Made by a program: the position numbers and the translations under genes. This document shows positions 10,567 through 19,795 of a DNA stretch of 64,000 nt, piece by piece. Position 1 is the stretch's first letter; every line of letters begins with the position of its first letter. The DNA is taken from assembly GCA_020050685.1 (NCBI GenBank), contig JAGVKG010000025.1, forward strand, positions 62,001 to 126,000, given 5' to 3'. The stretch is from Candidatus Obscuribacterales bacterium (lineage in GTDB: Bacteria > Cyanobacteriota > Vampirovibrionia > Obscuribacterales > Obscuribacteraceae). The notes under the pieces were generated by a model. That model had not been told where the DNA came from and ran no database searches. It saw only the letters and a list, made by a program, of their open reading frames with translations.

Positions 10567-10857
10567 TTACCTGTAGCCACCACCGGAACGACCACCGCCT
10601 GAACGTTGCTCTCTTTCCTTGGCAGGATTGACGACAAGCTCACGTCCCTCAATTGAAGAGCCGTGAAACTTTCTAATCGCTTCGTCCGCTTCGCCTGCAT
10701 CTTCCATTTCGACAAACGCGAATCCGCGCTTGCGACCAGTTTCCCGGTCTTTCGGAATTGCAACCGATACTACTTTCCCTGCTTGGCCAAAAAGTTCCTC
10801 TAATTGCTCTTCACTTAGGGTAAAGGGCAAGTTTCCAACAAATAACTTCGTACTCAT
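10567..10857 (-). CDS. Single-RRM RNA-binding protein with Gly/Arg tail
   Basis: A 96-aa RNA-binding protein made of one RNA recognition motif. RNP2 (LFVGNL) is at residues 5-10 and RNP1 (KRGFAFVEM) is near residues 43-51, followed by a short RSGGGRSGGGYR tail. This is the architecture of the cyanobacterial Rbp proteins, which are often cold-induced and bind single-stranded RNA. The start ATG at 10857 is unambiguous. It is the first gene of a minus-strand pair with the hydrolase gene and faces the purine permease across a 326-bp divergent region. The Gly/Arg tail is consistent with non-specific RNA contact. Family certain; targets unknown. Confidence 0.93.
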   Translation of the reverse strand: MSTKLFVGNLPFTLSEEQLEELFGQAGKVVSVAIPKDRETGRKRGFAFVEMEDAGEADEAIRKFHGSSIEGRELVVNPAKEREQRSGGGRSGGGYR

Positions 10858-11183
10858 ATTCTAAATTCTCTCGGTCAGTTTCTATCTCTGGCGCCACACT
10901 GAAATAGTATTTCTCGGGAAACGATATTTCGGGGATTCCAATTTTACGAGGGATCCCTTCGCGCGGAACTGTCTCTAGTATTGCAGATTTCCGGGCAAAC
11001 TTTTAGTTAGATTTCGCAGCTTACTTCAAGACGCTCTGCCTGTGCGCCTGAATCGTCATTAACAATGCGTAAACCTTAAGTGAAAATATCTCTATTAAAA
11101 CCCTTGTACTTTACAGCCTATCGGTTGTTTCCTCTTGGAATTTGGTCTAGACTCTGTCTTTCGTGATTGTAAGTAGGCAGCAA
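10858..11183. promoter_or_regulatory. Divergent intergenic region between the RRM gene and the purine permease
   Basis: About 326 bp without a gene; it must hold promoters for both flanking genes. An imperfect palindrome centred on AGGGATCCCT (10949-10958) is the only notable symmetry. I looked for purine-riboswitch core motifs ahead of the permease and did not find them. Confidence 0.4.
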
Positions 11184-12707
11184 ATGACAAATATCCACGA
11201 CATATCGAAAACTGCTGACCAGGAAATTGCCGCCTGGGACTCTTCCAGCCAGAAAGTCCTCGGTAATACAAATGATACTGGCGGCAACAACGGGACAAAC
11301 AAAGTCTTAGGTCCGCAAGACAATGCCAAGGGATTTCTCGATCGTTTTTTCAAAATATCCGAACGCGGATCAAACGTCGGTACGGAAATTGTTGGCGGAA
11401 TAACGATCTTCATGACGATGGCATACATTATTGTCGTCAACCCAGCGATTTTAAGTTTTGCTGGTCTGCCCGTTGAGCCCAGCACGACAGCGACAATTTT
11501 GACTGCCGTTTTCGGCTCACTTTTGATGGGACTTTATGCCAACCTACCAGTAGCTGTCGCGCCATACATGGGCGAGAATGCTTTCATCGCCTTTGGCCTG
11601 GCTGCCATGGGCATCGGCTGGCAACAGAGATTGGGAGCGGTTTTTGTCTCCGGTGTATTTTTCTTATTGCTTTCCATTCTGCGCATTCGTCCTTGGCTTG
11701 CCCGCTCAATTTCCTCAAGCATGAAATATAGCTTTGGGGTTGGCATTGGTTTGTTTTTGACTTTTGTCGGACTTTATCAAACCGGTATCGTCACCTCTGG
11801 TGCAACCGGATTGGATGTTCGCGCCTTAGTTGTACCATCGACAAACTTGCTACGCGCTCCGGACGTACCGCTGAAGATCGGCAACCTGCACGATCCCCAA
11901 GTCTTGCTTGCCTTGTTCGGCTTTCTCTTAATTACGGCATTGCTTCATCGCCAAATCAAAGGCGCAATTCTGATTGGCATTGTTTTGACTGCCGGATTGG
12001 GAATTTGCTTAGGATATGGTCATGCGCCAACCGCAATTGCCGCACTGCCCTTTGGCGGAAATTACAGTTTGTCTTCCATCGCCTTCAAGCTCGATATTCC
12101 TGGTGTATTGCAGCTTAGCTTTGTGCCAATTTTGCTGACACTTTTCCTGATGAGCTTCCTGGATACTCTCGGCACTTTGGTAGGCGTTGGTGCAGCCGGC
12201 GACATGCTCGATGAGAATGGCGATTTCCCAGAAATTGAACGACCAATGATCGTCGATTCCCTTTCATGCATGTTCTCCTCAGTTACCGGTTCATCAACAA
12301 GTGGCGCCTTCGTTGAATCGGCAACCGGTATCGAAGCTGGGGCTCGCACCGGACTAGCTGCCGTAACGGTAGCGCTATTATTTTTTGCTGCTTTGTTTTT
12401 CGTGCCGCTGTTTGAACCATTGCAACATTTGCGTTTTGCCTATGCGCCTGCCTTAATGGCAGTTGGTTTGTTGATGATGAAAGCAGCAAGCAAAGTAGAC
12501 TTTTCCGATTTGACGGAAGCAGTGCCAGCCTTTGCCACCATTGCCATGATGATCTTCAGCTTCAACATTGCCAATGGTTTGACAGCCGGATTGATTTTGT
12601 ATCCGGCCTTCAAGATTGCCGCCGGTCGTGCCAATGAGCTAAAATCTGGAGCATATTTATTGGCACTGATGTGCTTGGTGTATTACGTATTTGGTCTGCC
12701 ACACTAG
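11184..12707 (+). CDS. NCS2-family (AzgA-like) purine permease
   Basis: A polytopic inner-membrane transporter of the AzgA branch of NCS2, whose characterised members import adenine, guanine or hypoxanthine. The core starts at FLDRFFKISERGSNVGTE and continues into GGITIFMTMAYIIVVNP, the family's N-terminal signature. TM10-region signatures such as SSVTGSSTSGAFVESATGIEAG are also present in pieces. About twelve hydrophobic segments follow in order. The ATG at 11184 is preferred over an in-frame GTG at 11163. The protein has an unusual hydrophilic N-terminal extension of about 50 residues rich in Asn, Gly and Asp. The molybdopterin oxidoreductase gene starts 9 bp downstream and likely shares its transcript. 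Confidence 0.9.
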   Translation: MTNIHDISKTADQEIAAWDSSSQKVLGNTNDTGGNNGTNKVLGPQDNAKGFLDRFFKISERGSNVGTEIVGGITIFMTMAYIIVVNPAILSFAGLPVEPSTTATILTAVFGSLLMGLYANLPVAVAPYMGENAFIAFGLAAMGIGWQQRLGAVFVSGVFFLLLSILRIRPWLARSISSSMKYSFGVGIGLFLTFVGLYQTGIVTSGATGLDVRALVVPSTNLLRAPDVPLKIGNLHDPQVLLALFGFLLITALLHRQIKGAILIGIVLTAGLGICLGYGHAPTAIAALPFGGNYSLSSIAFKLDIPGVLQLSFVPILLTLFLMSFLDTLGTLVGVGAAGDMLDENGDFPEIERPMIVDSLSCMFSSVTGSSTSGAFVESATGIEAGARTGLAAVTVALLFFAALFFVPLFEPLQHLRFAYAPALMAVGLLMMKAASKVDFSDLTEAVPAFATIAMMIFSFNIANGLTAGLILYPAFKIAAGRANELKSGAYLLALMCLVYYVFGLPH

Positions 12708-12716
12708 GAGAAAGCA

Positions 12717-14885
12717 ATGCATCGTAAAACAAGATTTGGTGGTGGCTTTCCAGCAATCTTCTATACGATAAGCAAGGCTTTGGAAGTAGGACCGTGGCGG
12801 GTCTGGAAGAAGATGACCTCGCGCAATGCCTGCAAGACCTGTGCGGTTGGCATGGGCGGGCAACTTGGTGGCATGGTTAACGAGGCCGGTCACTTTCCGG
12901 AAGTTTGCAAAAAGAGTTTGCAAGCGCAAGTGGCAGACATGAAGGGTGCAATACCGTCTGATTTTTTTGAGCGCAATGACTTAGATGCACTTTTGCAGCT
13001 CACGCCAAAGCAAGCAGAAGATTGCGGTCGCTTAGGTTATCCTGTGATTCTTGAGCCAGGTGCAACGCACTTCAAACCTATTTATTGGGATTCGGCATTA
13101 GAGATTGTCGCTCATGCGCTCAAAAGTTCCATCCCGAATAATGTTGCCTTTTATTCTTCCGGCAGATCTTCCAACGAAGCTGGTTTTCTTTTGCAATCGT
13201 TTGCCCGTGTTTACGGCACAAACCATGTAATGAACTGTTCGTTTTATTGCCACCAAGCTTCCGGCGTGGCCCTGAAGATGGCATTTGGCTCCGGCACAGC
13301 CACAATTACTTTGGATGATCTGGACGACTGTGATTTGGTTTTTCTGCTTGGCACCAATCCAGCTTCCAATCATCCGCGCATGATGACGAAGCTAGCGAAT
13401 GTCAGAGCACGTGGTGGCAAGATTGTTGTAGTCAATCCATTGCGCGAATCTGGTCTGGAAAAATTCCATGTGCCTTCGCAAGTCAAGTCACTTTTCTTTG
13501 GTACAGAAATTGCCAGCCATTACATTCAACCGCTTGCTGGTGGCGACGTGCACTTCTTGGTCGGTTTACTTAAGGCAATGTTTGAAGCCGGCACCATGAA
13601 CCAATCATTCATGACAAACTATGCGGATGGTGCCGAGCAAGTAATTGCGCAGGCAAAGCAAACAAGTTGGGATGAATTGATTTTAGGATCTGGTGTCAGC
13701 AAACAAGAAATCGATGAGATTGCTGAACTTTTAGTCAAATCAAAAGCAACAATATTTGCTTGGGCAATGGGACTGACGCACCATGCATCAGGCGTGGACA
13801 ACGTGCTGGCCGTTTGCAATCTAGCAATTGCCACAGGCAATGTCGGCAGAGCTGGTGCCGGGCTTTTGCCCTTGCGCGGACATTCTAATGTACAAGGGAT
13901 TGGCTCAATTGGGTTTACACCATCACTGCAAGAAGGTGTAAAGCGTGCATTGGAAAAAGCATATGGCAAGGCGATGCCGATAAACGAAGGGCTTGATACT
14001 TATGCCATGATTGATGCGGCTGGTCGCGGAGAAATTTCCACACTTTTCGCTCTTGGTGGAAATTTGTGGGGCTCAAATCCTAATCTCAACTGGGCGACCA
14101 AGAGCATGCAAAATATTGGCACGACAGTCTATTTATCAACCAAGCTGAATCCCGGACACTTCCACGGGCGTGGTCAACGCACGCTGATATTGCCAGTATT
14201 GGCTCGCGATGAAGAACCACAATCAACCACACAAGAATCAATGTTCAATTTTGTGCGTTTGTCCGATGGTGGCGAGGCAAATGTACCAGGGCAAATGCGG
14301 GCCGAATCAGATGTGATTTGTGACATAGCCACGCGAGTATTGGGCGACAGCCCGGTCGATTGGTCGCGCTTGAAAGACCACCATGAAGTGCGCAAGTTAA
14401 TTGCCGAAGTGATACCAGGCTGGAAAGAAATTGCCGAAATTGACTCGACCAAGCGGGAATTCACCGTTACCGGTCGCGTCTTCCACAGTCCCGAATTTCC
14501 CACAGCCAACAAACGGGCTTTGATGCACAAAACTCCGCTGCCTAAATTCGACTCCGATGCCTTGCGCCTAATCACCTTGCGCTCGGAAGGACAATTCAAC
14601 ACTGTCGTTTACGAAGAAAATGATTTCTATCGCGGCATGCCCCATCGTTTTTGCATTCTCATGGCCGAAGAAGACGCAAACAAATTAAATGTCCAAGATG
14701 GACAGCGCGTAACCGTGCGAGGTGAAGCCGGCACAATGGAAAACATCGAAGTAATCTTCGGCCAAATCAAACCAGGCGTGGTCGCCATGTTCTACCCTGA
14801 AGCAAACGTCCTAATTGACGGACGCGTCGACCCGCGCTCAAAAACCCCCAGCTTCAAAAGTGCCCCCGTCTGGATTGAACGTTAA
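12717..14885 (+). CDS. FdhF/YdeP-family molybdopterin oxidoreductase
   Basis: A 722-aa molybdopterin-dependent oxidoreductase of the FdhF/YdeP family, which resembles formate dehydrogenase but whose physiological reaction is not established. N-terminal cysteines (CKTC near residues 39-42, then Cys near 64) resemble the family's reduced iron-sulfur motif. NCSFYCHQAS puts Cys178 where formate dehydrogenases have Cys or Sec as molybdenum ligand. The pterin-binding LLGTNPASNHP block and a C-terminal molydopterin dinucleotide domain (FNTVVYEENDFYRG) follow. An AGGAGA ribosome binding site overlaps the permease stop, so the two genes are probably co-translated. A link to purine oxidation is tempting, but this family is distinct from xanthine dehydrogenases. 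Confidence 0.88.
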   Translation: MHRKTRFGGGFPAIFYTISKALEVGPWRVWKKMTSRNACKTCAVGMGGQLGGMVNEAGHFPEVCKKSLQAQVADMKGAIPSDFFERNDLDALLQLTPKQAEDCGRLGYPVILEPGATHFKPIYWDSALEIVAHALKSSIPNNVAFYSSGRSSNEAGFLLQSFARVYGTNHVMNCSFYCHQASGVALKMAFGSGTATITLDDLDDCDLVFLLGTNPASNHPRMMTKLANVRARGGKIVVVNPLRESGLEKFHVPSQVKSLFFGTEIASHYIQPLAGGDVHFLVGLLKAMFEAGTMNQSFMTNYADGAEQVIAQAKQTSWDELILGSGVSKQEIDEIAELLVKSKATIFAWAMGLTHHASGVDNVLAVCNLAIATGNVGRAGAGLLPLRGHSNVQGIGSIGFTPSLQEGVKRALEKAYGKAMPINEGLDTYAMIDAAGRGEISTLFALGGNLWGSNPNLNWATKSMQNIGTTVYLSTKLNPGHFHGRGQRTLILPVLARDEEPQSTTQESMFNFVRLSDGGEANVPGQMRAESDVICDIATRVLGDSPVDWSRLKDHHEVRKLIAEVIPGWKEIAEIDSTKREFTVTGRVFHSPEFPTANKRALMHKTPLPKFDSDALRLITLRSEGQFNTVVYEENDFYRGMPHRFCILMAEEDANKLNVQDGQRVTVRGEAGTMENIEVIFGQIKPGVVAMFYPEANVLIDGRVDPRSKTPSFKSAPVWIER

Positions 14886-14903
14886 AACTATTTGCGCAGC
14901 TTC

Positions 14904-16415
14904 TTAAACCATGCGCACTTGCTTAATGCGTCCAGTATCGTTCTTGAATGGACCTTGACCGAGACGGTAAAGCTCAATTTCTGGAACTAGTGTTTCCGGA
15001 TATTCGTGATAGGCTTCGCGGAAGTCAGCGTTCAGTTTAACGAGATGCTGCAAAATAGATTCAGAGAAACGTTGTTTGAGCTCATCAGTTGGTTCGACTT
15101 CTAGCTCAAAGAGAAAGCGTGGTTTTACTCCGCCATTTGCCGTTTCTGCGAGAGATTGACAAAATGACCTGGTGATCTTTGCCAGCTCCGGATGTGCATA
15201 AAGACACTGCTCCAAGTCTTCCGGATAAATATTTGCGCCCATTACGCTGATCGTAAAATCACGTCGGCCATAGACCCAAAGAAATGGCATTCGCAAAATA
15301 GGCTCACCATTTTGTGGTGCCAGACTTTTGATCTCCACACCTAGTTGAGCCAAGGCACGCTCCATCTCGTCATATCGCATGACGCCACCTTCATCGTGAA
15401 CGTTATAACGAATCCTGGGTGACAATAAAGATGAACGCGTGATCGTGAAGATCAATTCCCGATTTTCGTTGACTTCCACATAGTGCATCAAGGGATTGAA
15501 TTGAAATATCATGGGCAGGCGGGAATCGCGACCAAATATTTGGTGACGAACTTGCTCGTTGTCGCGAGCTAGACGGCGGATTGCCACGGAGAGCGGTGTT
15601 TCCCCTGCGATACCAATTTCCAGATCTGTGGCGCCATAACCACTGTAGACTTTTTTGAATCGGGTCAGGAGATAGTCACGTAACCCTTCGGACATTCCCT
15701 CGCCACCAACCAACGCATTCAATCGATACTGCTCAAGCGGAAAGCCTGTTTTCTCCGCCACATCAATTAATTGCTTAAGAAACGGAGGGTATCCTAAAAT
15801 CAAGTAATTATGTTTATTGCCGAAGAAAGACAAGGTGTTGAATATTTTTGTCAGGTCTGGCCCAGTATTTTTTACAATACTATTTCGCTGCAAGGCAATT
15901 CCCATGTTGAGACCGGTTGCCCATGCTCCCATCGAAAACGCATTAATCGTTATCCATGGCTCCGAGCCAAAACAGTACGATGCAAAATAGCTAATGAACA
16001 AATGACTATCATGTCTTTCTCTCAGTGAGCGCACCCAATTGTAAGGCGTGCCTGTACTCCCCGAAGACTCATCTATCATCGTCTGCGTTATGGGAATCTC
16101 TCCGCCAACACATCGAGCATCAGGAGAAAACTTCTTGATATAGGAATCCTTGTCAGTTTCTGGAGTCACCGCAGGGTTTGAATTTTGCTCGCCAACAAAC
16201 TGGCCATATGCAGGAACATTTTTGACAGCGCGATAGAATGCTCGGCGAGCACGAATGCGACTAGTCCAAGCTAAGTATCTTGGCGGTAATAATTCAAAAC
16301 CCGAAATGAAAGTGCGGTAGCTCTGACAAATCAGAAAAAGCAGAGCATCGCGCGGTCCAAGAGCTAGTAACTGAAGCTGCTCCCACCAGGAAGGACGAGG
16401 AAGGTGACGATCCAT
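14904..16415 (-). CDS. PaaK-like adenylate-forming ligase
   Basis: A 503-aa member of the phenylacetate-CoA ligase-like adenylate-forming family. The AMP-binding P-loop appears as DESSGSTGTP (about residue 113), followed by a YSGYGATDLE block and the hinge segment YGRRDF, then GANIYPEDLEQCLY, as in PaaK and CapK relatives. Family members activate carboxylates as acyl-adenylates and often transfer them to CoA. A GGAGG site 4 nt before the ATG at 16415 fixes the start. It lies 13 bp downstream of mazF on the same strand, and an acyltransferase gene lies upstream of mazE. A lipid or aryl acid substrate is plausible but not shown. It has no linked phenylacetate pathway genes. Confidence 0.82.
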   Translation of the reverse strand: MDRHLPRPSWWEQLQLLALGPRDALLFLICQSYRTFISGFELLPPRYLAWTSRIRARRAFYRAVKNVPAYGQFVGEQNSNPAVTPETDKDSYIKKFSPDARCVGGEIPITQTMIDESSGSTGTPYNWVRSLRERHDSHLFISYFASYCFGSEPWITINAFSMGAWATGLNMGIALQRNSIVKNTGPDLTKIFNTLSFFGNKHNYLILGYPPFLKQLIDVAEKTGFPLEQYRLNALVGGEGMSEGLRDYLLTRFKKVYSGYGATDLEIGIAGETPLSVAIRRLARDNEQVRHQIFGRDSRLPMIFQFNPLMHYVEVNENRELIFTITRSSLLSPRIRYNVHDEGGVMRYDEMERALAQLGVEIKSLAPQNGEPILRMPFLWVYGRRDFTISVMGANIYPEDLEQCLYAHPELAKITRSFCQSLAETANGGVKPRFLFELEVEPTDELKQRFSESILQHLVKLNADFREAYHEYPETLVPEIELYRLGQGPFKNDTGRIKQVRMV

Positions 16416-16428
16416 TTACCCTCCTACG

Positions 16429-16824
16429 TCAGTTTTCAAAAGTATCTCGTAGACAACCAAGTAAAGCAATTAACGTATTATTCGTCACCGTTCCCAGGCG
16501 CCTAATCAGCCTCTGCTTATCCAATGCACGAATTTGATCTACTAATATCAATCCGTCCTTACCTCTAAAGGTAAGCGATATTCGAAATGGAGCAGGTTGA
16601 TTGCCTGTCGTCATCGGCGCCACTAATACTGTTCGCAAATAATTATGCATCTCAGGAGGAGAAATGACCACACACGGCCTTGTCTTTTTGATCTCGCTTC
16701 CAACTGTAGGATCAAGAGCAGCAAGCCAGACTTCCCCCCGTCTCACTGTATTTTCTGAACGTGATGTCGGGGTGCTCCTTTTGTCTTGCACAGCTTTGCC
16801 TGGCAATCGCGACTTCTTCACCAT
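16429..16824 (-). CDS. mazF: MazF/PemK-family endoribonuclease toxin
   Basis: A type II toxin; MazF enzymes are sequence-specific mRNA interferases. The fold begins at RRGEVWLAALDPTVGSEIKKTRPCVVIS, whose pieces match the MazF N-terminal strand and catalytic Arg loop. LVAPMTT and LVDQIRALDKQRL follow in the expected order. A basic N-terminal extension of about 28 residues precedes the core, so translation could start somewhat later. The start ATG at 16824 overlaps the end of mazE by 7 bp, the usual coupling in these modules. At 131 aa it is slightly long for the family because of that extension. Confidence 0.93.
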   Translation of the reverse strand: MVKKSRLPGKAVQDKRSTPTSRSENTVRRGEVWLAALDPTVGSEIKKTRPCVVISPPEMHNYLRTVLVAPMTTGNQPAPFRISLTFRGKDGLILVDQIRALDKQRLIRRLGTVTNNTLIALLGCLRDTFEN

Positions 16825-17072
16825 TTCAAAGACTCATCATCTTGGTTGCTAAATTCAGGCCAAACAAGAGAATCGTCACCAGCCTCGGCAATTTTTTTTG
16901 CGGACTCCGCCCAACCTTGGCGAGGACTCCTTTTGACCGGCGAAAGAACAATCTGCCCTTCTTTTAAGGATAAATCCAAATCGTCTCCAGGCTCCACGCC
17001 AATTTGCTGCAAAAGCGGCTTTGGTATTATCACACCTGATGAGTTTCCCATTTTTCGCAATGCCGCACGCAT
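16818..17072 (-). CDS. mazE: MazE/AbrB-family antitoxin
   Basis: An antitoxin with an N-terminal swapped-hairpin (AbrB/MazE) DNA-binding domain: ALRKMGNSSGVIIPKPLL near residues 4-21, a near-canonical MazE sequence. An acidic, probably disordered C-terminus that would wrap the toxin follows. The start is chosen as ATG at 17072, 8 nt after a GGAG ribosome binding site; an in-frame GTG at 17081 overlaps that site and is less likely (84 versus 87 aa). The ribosome binding site lies within the 35-bp palindrome just upstream, so binding there could block both transcription and translation. Confidence 0.92.
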   Translation of the reverse strand: MRAALRKMGNSSGVIIPKPLLQQIGVEPGDDLDLSLKEGQIVLSPVKRSPRQGWAESAKKIAEAGDDSLVWPEFSNQDDESLKW

Positions 17073-17082
17073 ATTAAACACT

Positions 17083-17117
17083 CCAACTATGTTATAACAT
17101 TGTTATACCATAGTTGG
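17083..17117 (-). promoter_or_regulatory. mazEF operator palindrome
   Basis: A 35-bp palindrome with outer arms CCAACTATG/CATAGTTGG and inner arms TATAACA/TGTTATA around a central T at 17100; 16 of 17 base pairs match. It sits directly upstream of mazE and overlaps its ribosome binding site. Autoregulation by MazE or MazEF through such sites is well established for the family; here the role is inferred from position and symmetry. Confidence 0.75.
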
Positions 17118-17133
17118 ATAGATTGAGCAAACA

Positions 17134-17901
17134 TTACCGAGCAATCACTACCGGTTTTTTGCCTTCGCGCATGTCAGCGAGCGTATCCACCATCAGATCA
17201 TGCACGTAATCCTTCATTTTGATTATGTCGCCGGAGAATTGACTGGGATCGACTTCCGGTAAGATTTTTACACGAATATCGGCATTGAAATTCATCGAGC
17301 GTCCTGTTTTGGTGATAATGTCATAAGTGCCATCTAGTACAATTGGTTGTACTGGCACATTGCATTCAACAGCCAGACGGAAAGCACCGTCTTTGAAGTC
17401 ATGGATCTCGCCATCTTGAGTGCGCGTTCCTTCAGGGAAAATCACCAGGCAAGCGCCGCGTCTCAACCAATCTTCACACGCCTTCATCATTTCAATAATG
17501 CTCTTGCGGTCGCCTCGCTTCAAACGGATACATTCGTTTAGTATCAAATTCCAGCCAATAATCGGCATTTTGAAAAGCTCTTCTTTGGAGACCCACTTAA
17601 AAGGTGTAAACAAGCCATAGAGAAGATTGATATCAGCAAGCGACTGGTGATTTACGACATAGACACAGGCACGATGGCGATTGATGTTTTCTCTACCTTC
17701 GAATTTCAATTTCCAGCCCGGATTGATCCATATATAGTGGAATGCCCAGGCGGAAATGTAATAAGCAACAATCCGACGCAGAGGATCAAACCAGGAAGTG
17801 CAAACCATAACCACCCAAGCAATTCCCAGGAAAAACACGGATGACAAAAAGAAATAGATGTAAAAGAGATACGACACAATTGTATTTAACTTATCTTTCA
17901 T
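17134..17901 (-). CDS. 1-acyl-sn-glycerol-3-phosphate acyltransferase-like (PlsC family)
   Basis: Membrane-associated acyltransferase of the PlsC/LPLAT family, probably acylating lysophosphatidate or a related acceptor in phospholipid synthesis. An N-terminal hydrophobic stretch (about residues 8-45) anchors it. The catalytic HX4D box is NHQSLAD, and the substrate box is FPEGTRT with KDGAFRLA after it. The ATG at 17901 has a GGAG site 10 nt upstream; an in-frame TTG at 17970 would add 23 residues without hydrophobic character and lacks such a site. The mazEF operator lies just downstream of its stop. Acyl specificity cannot be read from the sequence. Confidence 0.9.
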   Translation of the reverse strand: MKDKLNTIVSYLFYIYFFLSSVFFLGIAWVVMVCTSWFDPLRRIVAYYISAWAFHYIWINPGWKLKFEGRENINRHRACVYVVNHQSLADINLLYGLFTPFKWVSKEELFKMPIIGWNLILNECIRLKRGDRKSIIEMMKACEDWLRRGACLVIFPEGTRTQDGEIHDFKDGAFRLAVECNVPVQPIVLDGTYDIITKTGRSMNFNADIRVKILPEVDPSQFSGDIIKMKDYVHDLMVDTLADMREGKKPVVIAR

Positions 17902-17998
17902 TTCAACTAAGCTCCTACACCAGAAACATTCAATTCTATTTTTGATTCCATTTGTGAAAGCCTCACTCAAAGTTCAGAGGCGTCGTACTTCGCATTTG

Positions 17999-19795
17999 TC
18001 ATAACACCTTTTGAATATTGCTAAACAAGGCAGCGTCGCTTGAATAGCCAACCATATAATCCACTACTTCGTTATCACTATCGAGAAATAAAATCGTCGG
18101 AATTGGGCTAACACCATATTCTTCGATAAGCGGAGCATTCTTTGGATCGTCTGCATCAACTGAAACAAAGTTGACTCGATCGCCAAAAGTATCCTTGGCT
18201 CGTTCCAAGGCTGAATCAAGTTGATTGCAAGGCTCACACCAAGCAGCACAAAAGCTGATCACTGTTGGCTTTTTTACACTAACGTCAGCGAGGTTTCCAC
18301 CAACTATTGGTTTAACAGCGCTTACAGGATCAACCTTTGATTTTATCCGTGCTTGTTTTGCTTTGGTCAAAAGGCCATATCGGCCTGCAATTGGACGAGT
18401 AGCCGTGCCTAGATTCGGCTTGATGATGTGAGCCGGCAATCTCAATAATTGTGAATTAGCTTGCTTAGCAGTCTGCGGATCAGCAGCCATCGACAAAGCT
18501 TTGCGTAAGTGCAAGCGCGCATTCTGAGGATCGCTGGTCATAAGCATTTTGGCAATGTGCACATGTGTCATAGCTGTATTGCCTGCGCGGGCGGTAGCAG
18601 TTAATGGAACAAAAGAGTCACTGCTCAAAGAAGCAGACGCCACCGCATTTGGTGGCATAGATGTCGACGCTGGTGACGACGGCAGTTGTGGCACCGCCGG
18701 CAAATCGGATGTTGCCATTACCATAGATTTGATGAAAGCAATTGCCGCTGCCTTCTTAAATGTATGGCGGTAAAGCCAGGCTGTCACCCCATCGACTATG
18801 GCACTGTCGAACTGACCTTTCTCAAAAATCAAATGTTCAGCATCACCAAGAAGAACTAAATTCTTGTCCGACGTGGTCATCTCATTGAAAAGTTCAATTG
18901 TTCCCTCGGGCTTAACCAATTTGTCTTGGCTCCCCTGAAACATCAGCACAGGCTTTGCCGTGATCAACTTTGCCTTATCATGATTCTGATTCATGAAGTC
19001 TTGGAATTGCACCAACTCTTTGGGCGAAAGATCCATGCGATCGAGCGGATCGTTTTCCCATCGCTCAGCCAATTCCGGATTGTTCGTCGCTTGATTGACA
19101 ATTTCTTTACCAATCGGAAATTCTTTGTTTGGTCCGGCAGAAAGAATCTGCAGCGCCACTTTCAAATCAGTGCGCTTCTGTTTGAACCTTTCCCCAGCCG
19201 GCACCGCCGAAATCAATCCATCGATCAAATCGGGATACAATGCCGCCGCCTGCAGAGCAACCGCACCACCCATAGATTCACCCAAAAGGAAAACCGGAAT
19301 ATCGGGGTTGGCGCGGCGAATTGCTTTGAGTGCACCAGCCACATCCGATAAGCAAGCCTTGAAATCAACTTGCTCATGGCCTTTAGCACGCATCCACGAT
19401 CCAAAGCCACGCACATCAATTGCATAAGTGGCAACACCTAACGCGGCCATGTGCTTGCCAAAACCTGTATAGGCATCGCTGGCCAAACCCAATCCATGCA
19501 CGCAAAGCATTGCTGCCCATGGTTTGACATTAGGATCAATCCAGCTCAAGCAAGGCGCATCGCCTCCGGCGGACTTGTCCTCTGTTTTTACCTTCTTACT
19601 GTCTTTTGCGCTGACGTCTTTGCTCTGGTCTTGAGATTGCGCCTGTGCGCCGTCCGATGAATTGGACATGCCGCTTGGATCATCGAGTGCTTGTTGGCAA
19701 AAGCCAGGTGATGAGACAGAGAGGACAATAGAAAACGCGAGCAAGAATTTCGAACAATTGCCAAGAGAAACGTTAAATTTCACAATCTCACCCAT
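17999..19795 (-). CDS. Exported alpha/beta-hydrolase fused to a C-terminal thioredoxin domain
   Basis: A 598-aa two-domain envelope protein. A signal peptide ends near residue 33 (SPGFCQQA) and is followed by a low-complexity Ser/Asp/Lys linker. Residues about 80-345 form a lysophospholipase-like serine hydrolase: HGLGLASDAY, catalytic Ser174 in GESMGG, a later FQGSQDKLV acid loop and DAEHLIF for the His. A Pro/Ser/Ala linker and a short helical segment precede a thioredoxin domain (about 500-598) with Cys520 and Cys523 in WCEPC and a cis-Pro loop PIPTILF. Both domains look intact. A hydrolase covalently tied to a thiol-disulfide domain is unusual. A GTG at 19783 is an alternative start. Confidence 0.85.
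   Translation of the reverse strand: MGEIVKFNVSLGNCSKFLLAFSIVLSVSSPGFCQQALDDPSGMSNSSDGAQAQSQDQSKDVSAKDSKKVKTEDKSAGGDAPCLSWIDPNVKPWAAMLCVHGLGLASDAYTGFGKHMAALGVATYAIDVRGFGSWMRAKGHEQVDFKACLSDVAGALKAIRRANPDIPVFLLGESMGGAVALQAAALYPDLIDGLISAVPAGERFKQKRTDLKVALQILSAGPNKEFPIGKEIVNQATNNPELAERWENDPLDRMDLSPKELVQFQDFMNQNHDKAKLITAKPVLMFQGSQDKLVKPEGTIELFNEMTTSDKNLVLLGDAEHLIFEKGQFDSAIVDGVTAWLYRHTFKKAAAIAFIKSMVMATSDLPAVPQLPSSPASTSMPPNAVASASLSSDSFVPLTATARAGNTAMTHVHIAKMLMTSDPQNARLHLRKALSMAADPQTAKQANSQLLRLPAHIIKPNLGTATRPIAGRYGLLTKAKQARIKSKVDPVSAVKPIVGGNLADVSVKKPTVISFCAAWCEPCNQLDSALERAKDTFGDRVNFVSVDADDPKNAPLIEEYGVSPIPTILFLDSDNEVVDYMVGYSSDAALFSNIQKVL

Noticed and set aside
11084-11183. Purine riboswitch ahead of the permease
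   Set aside because: The conserved three-way-junction core motifs were looked for and not found.
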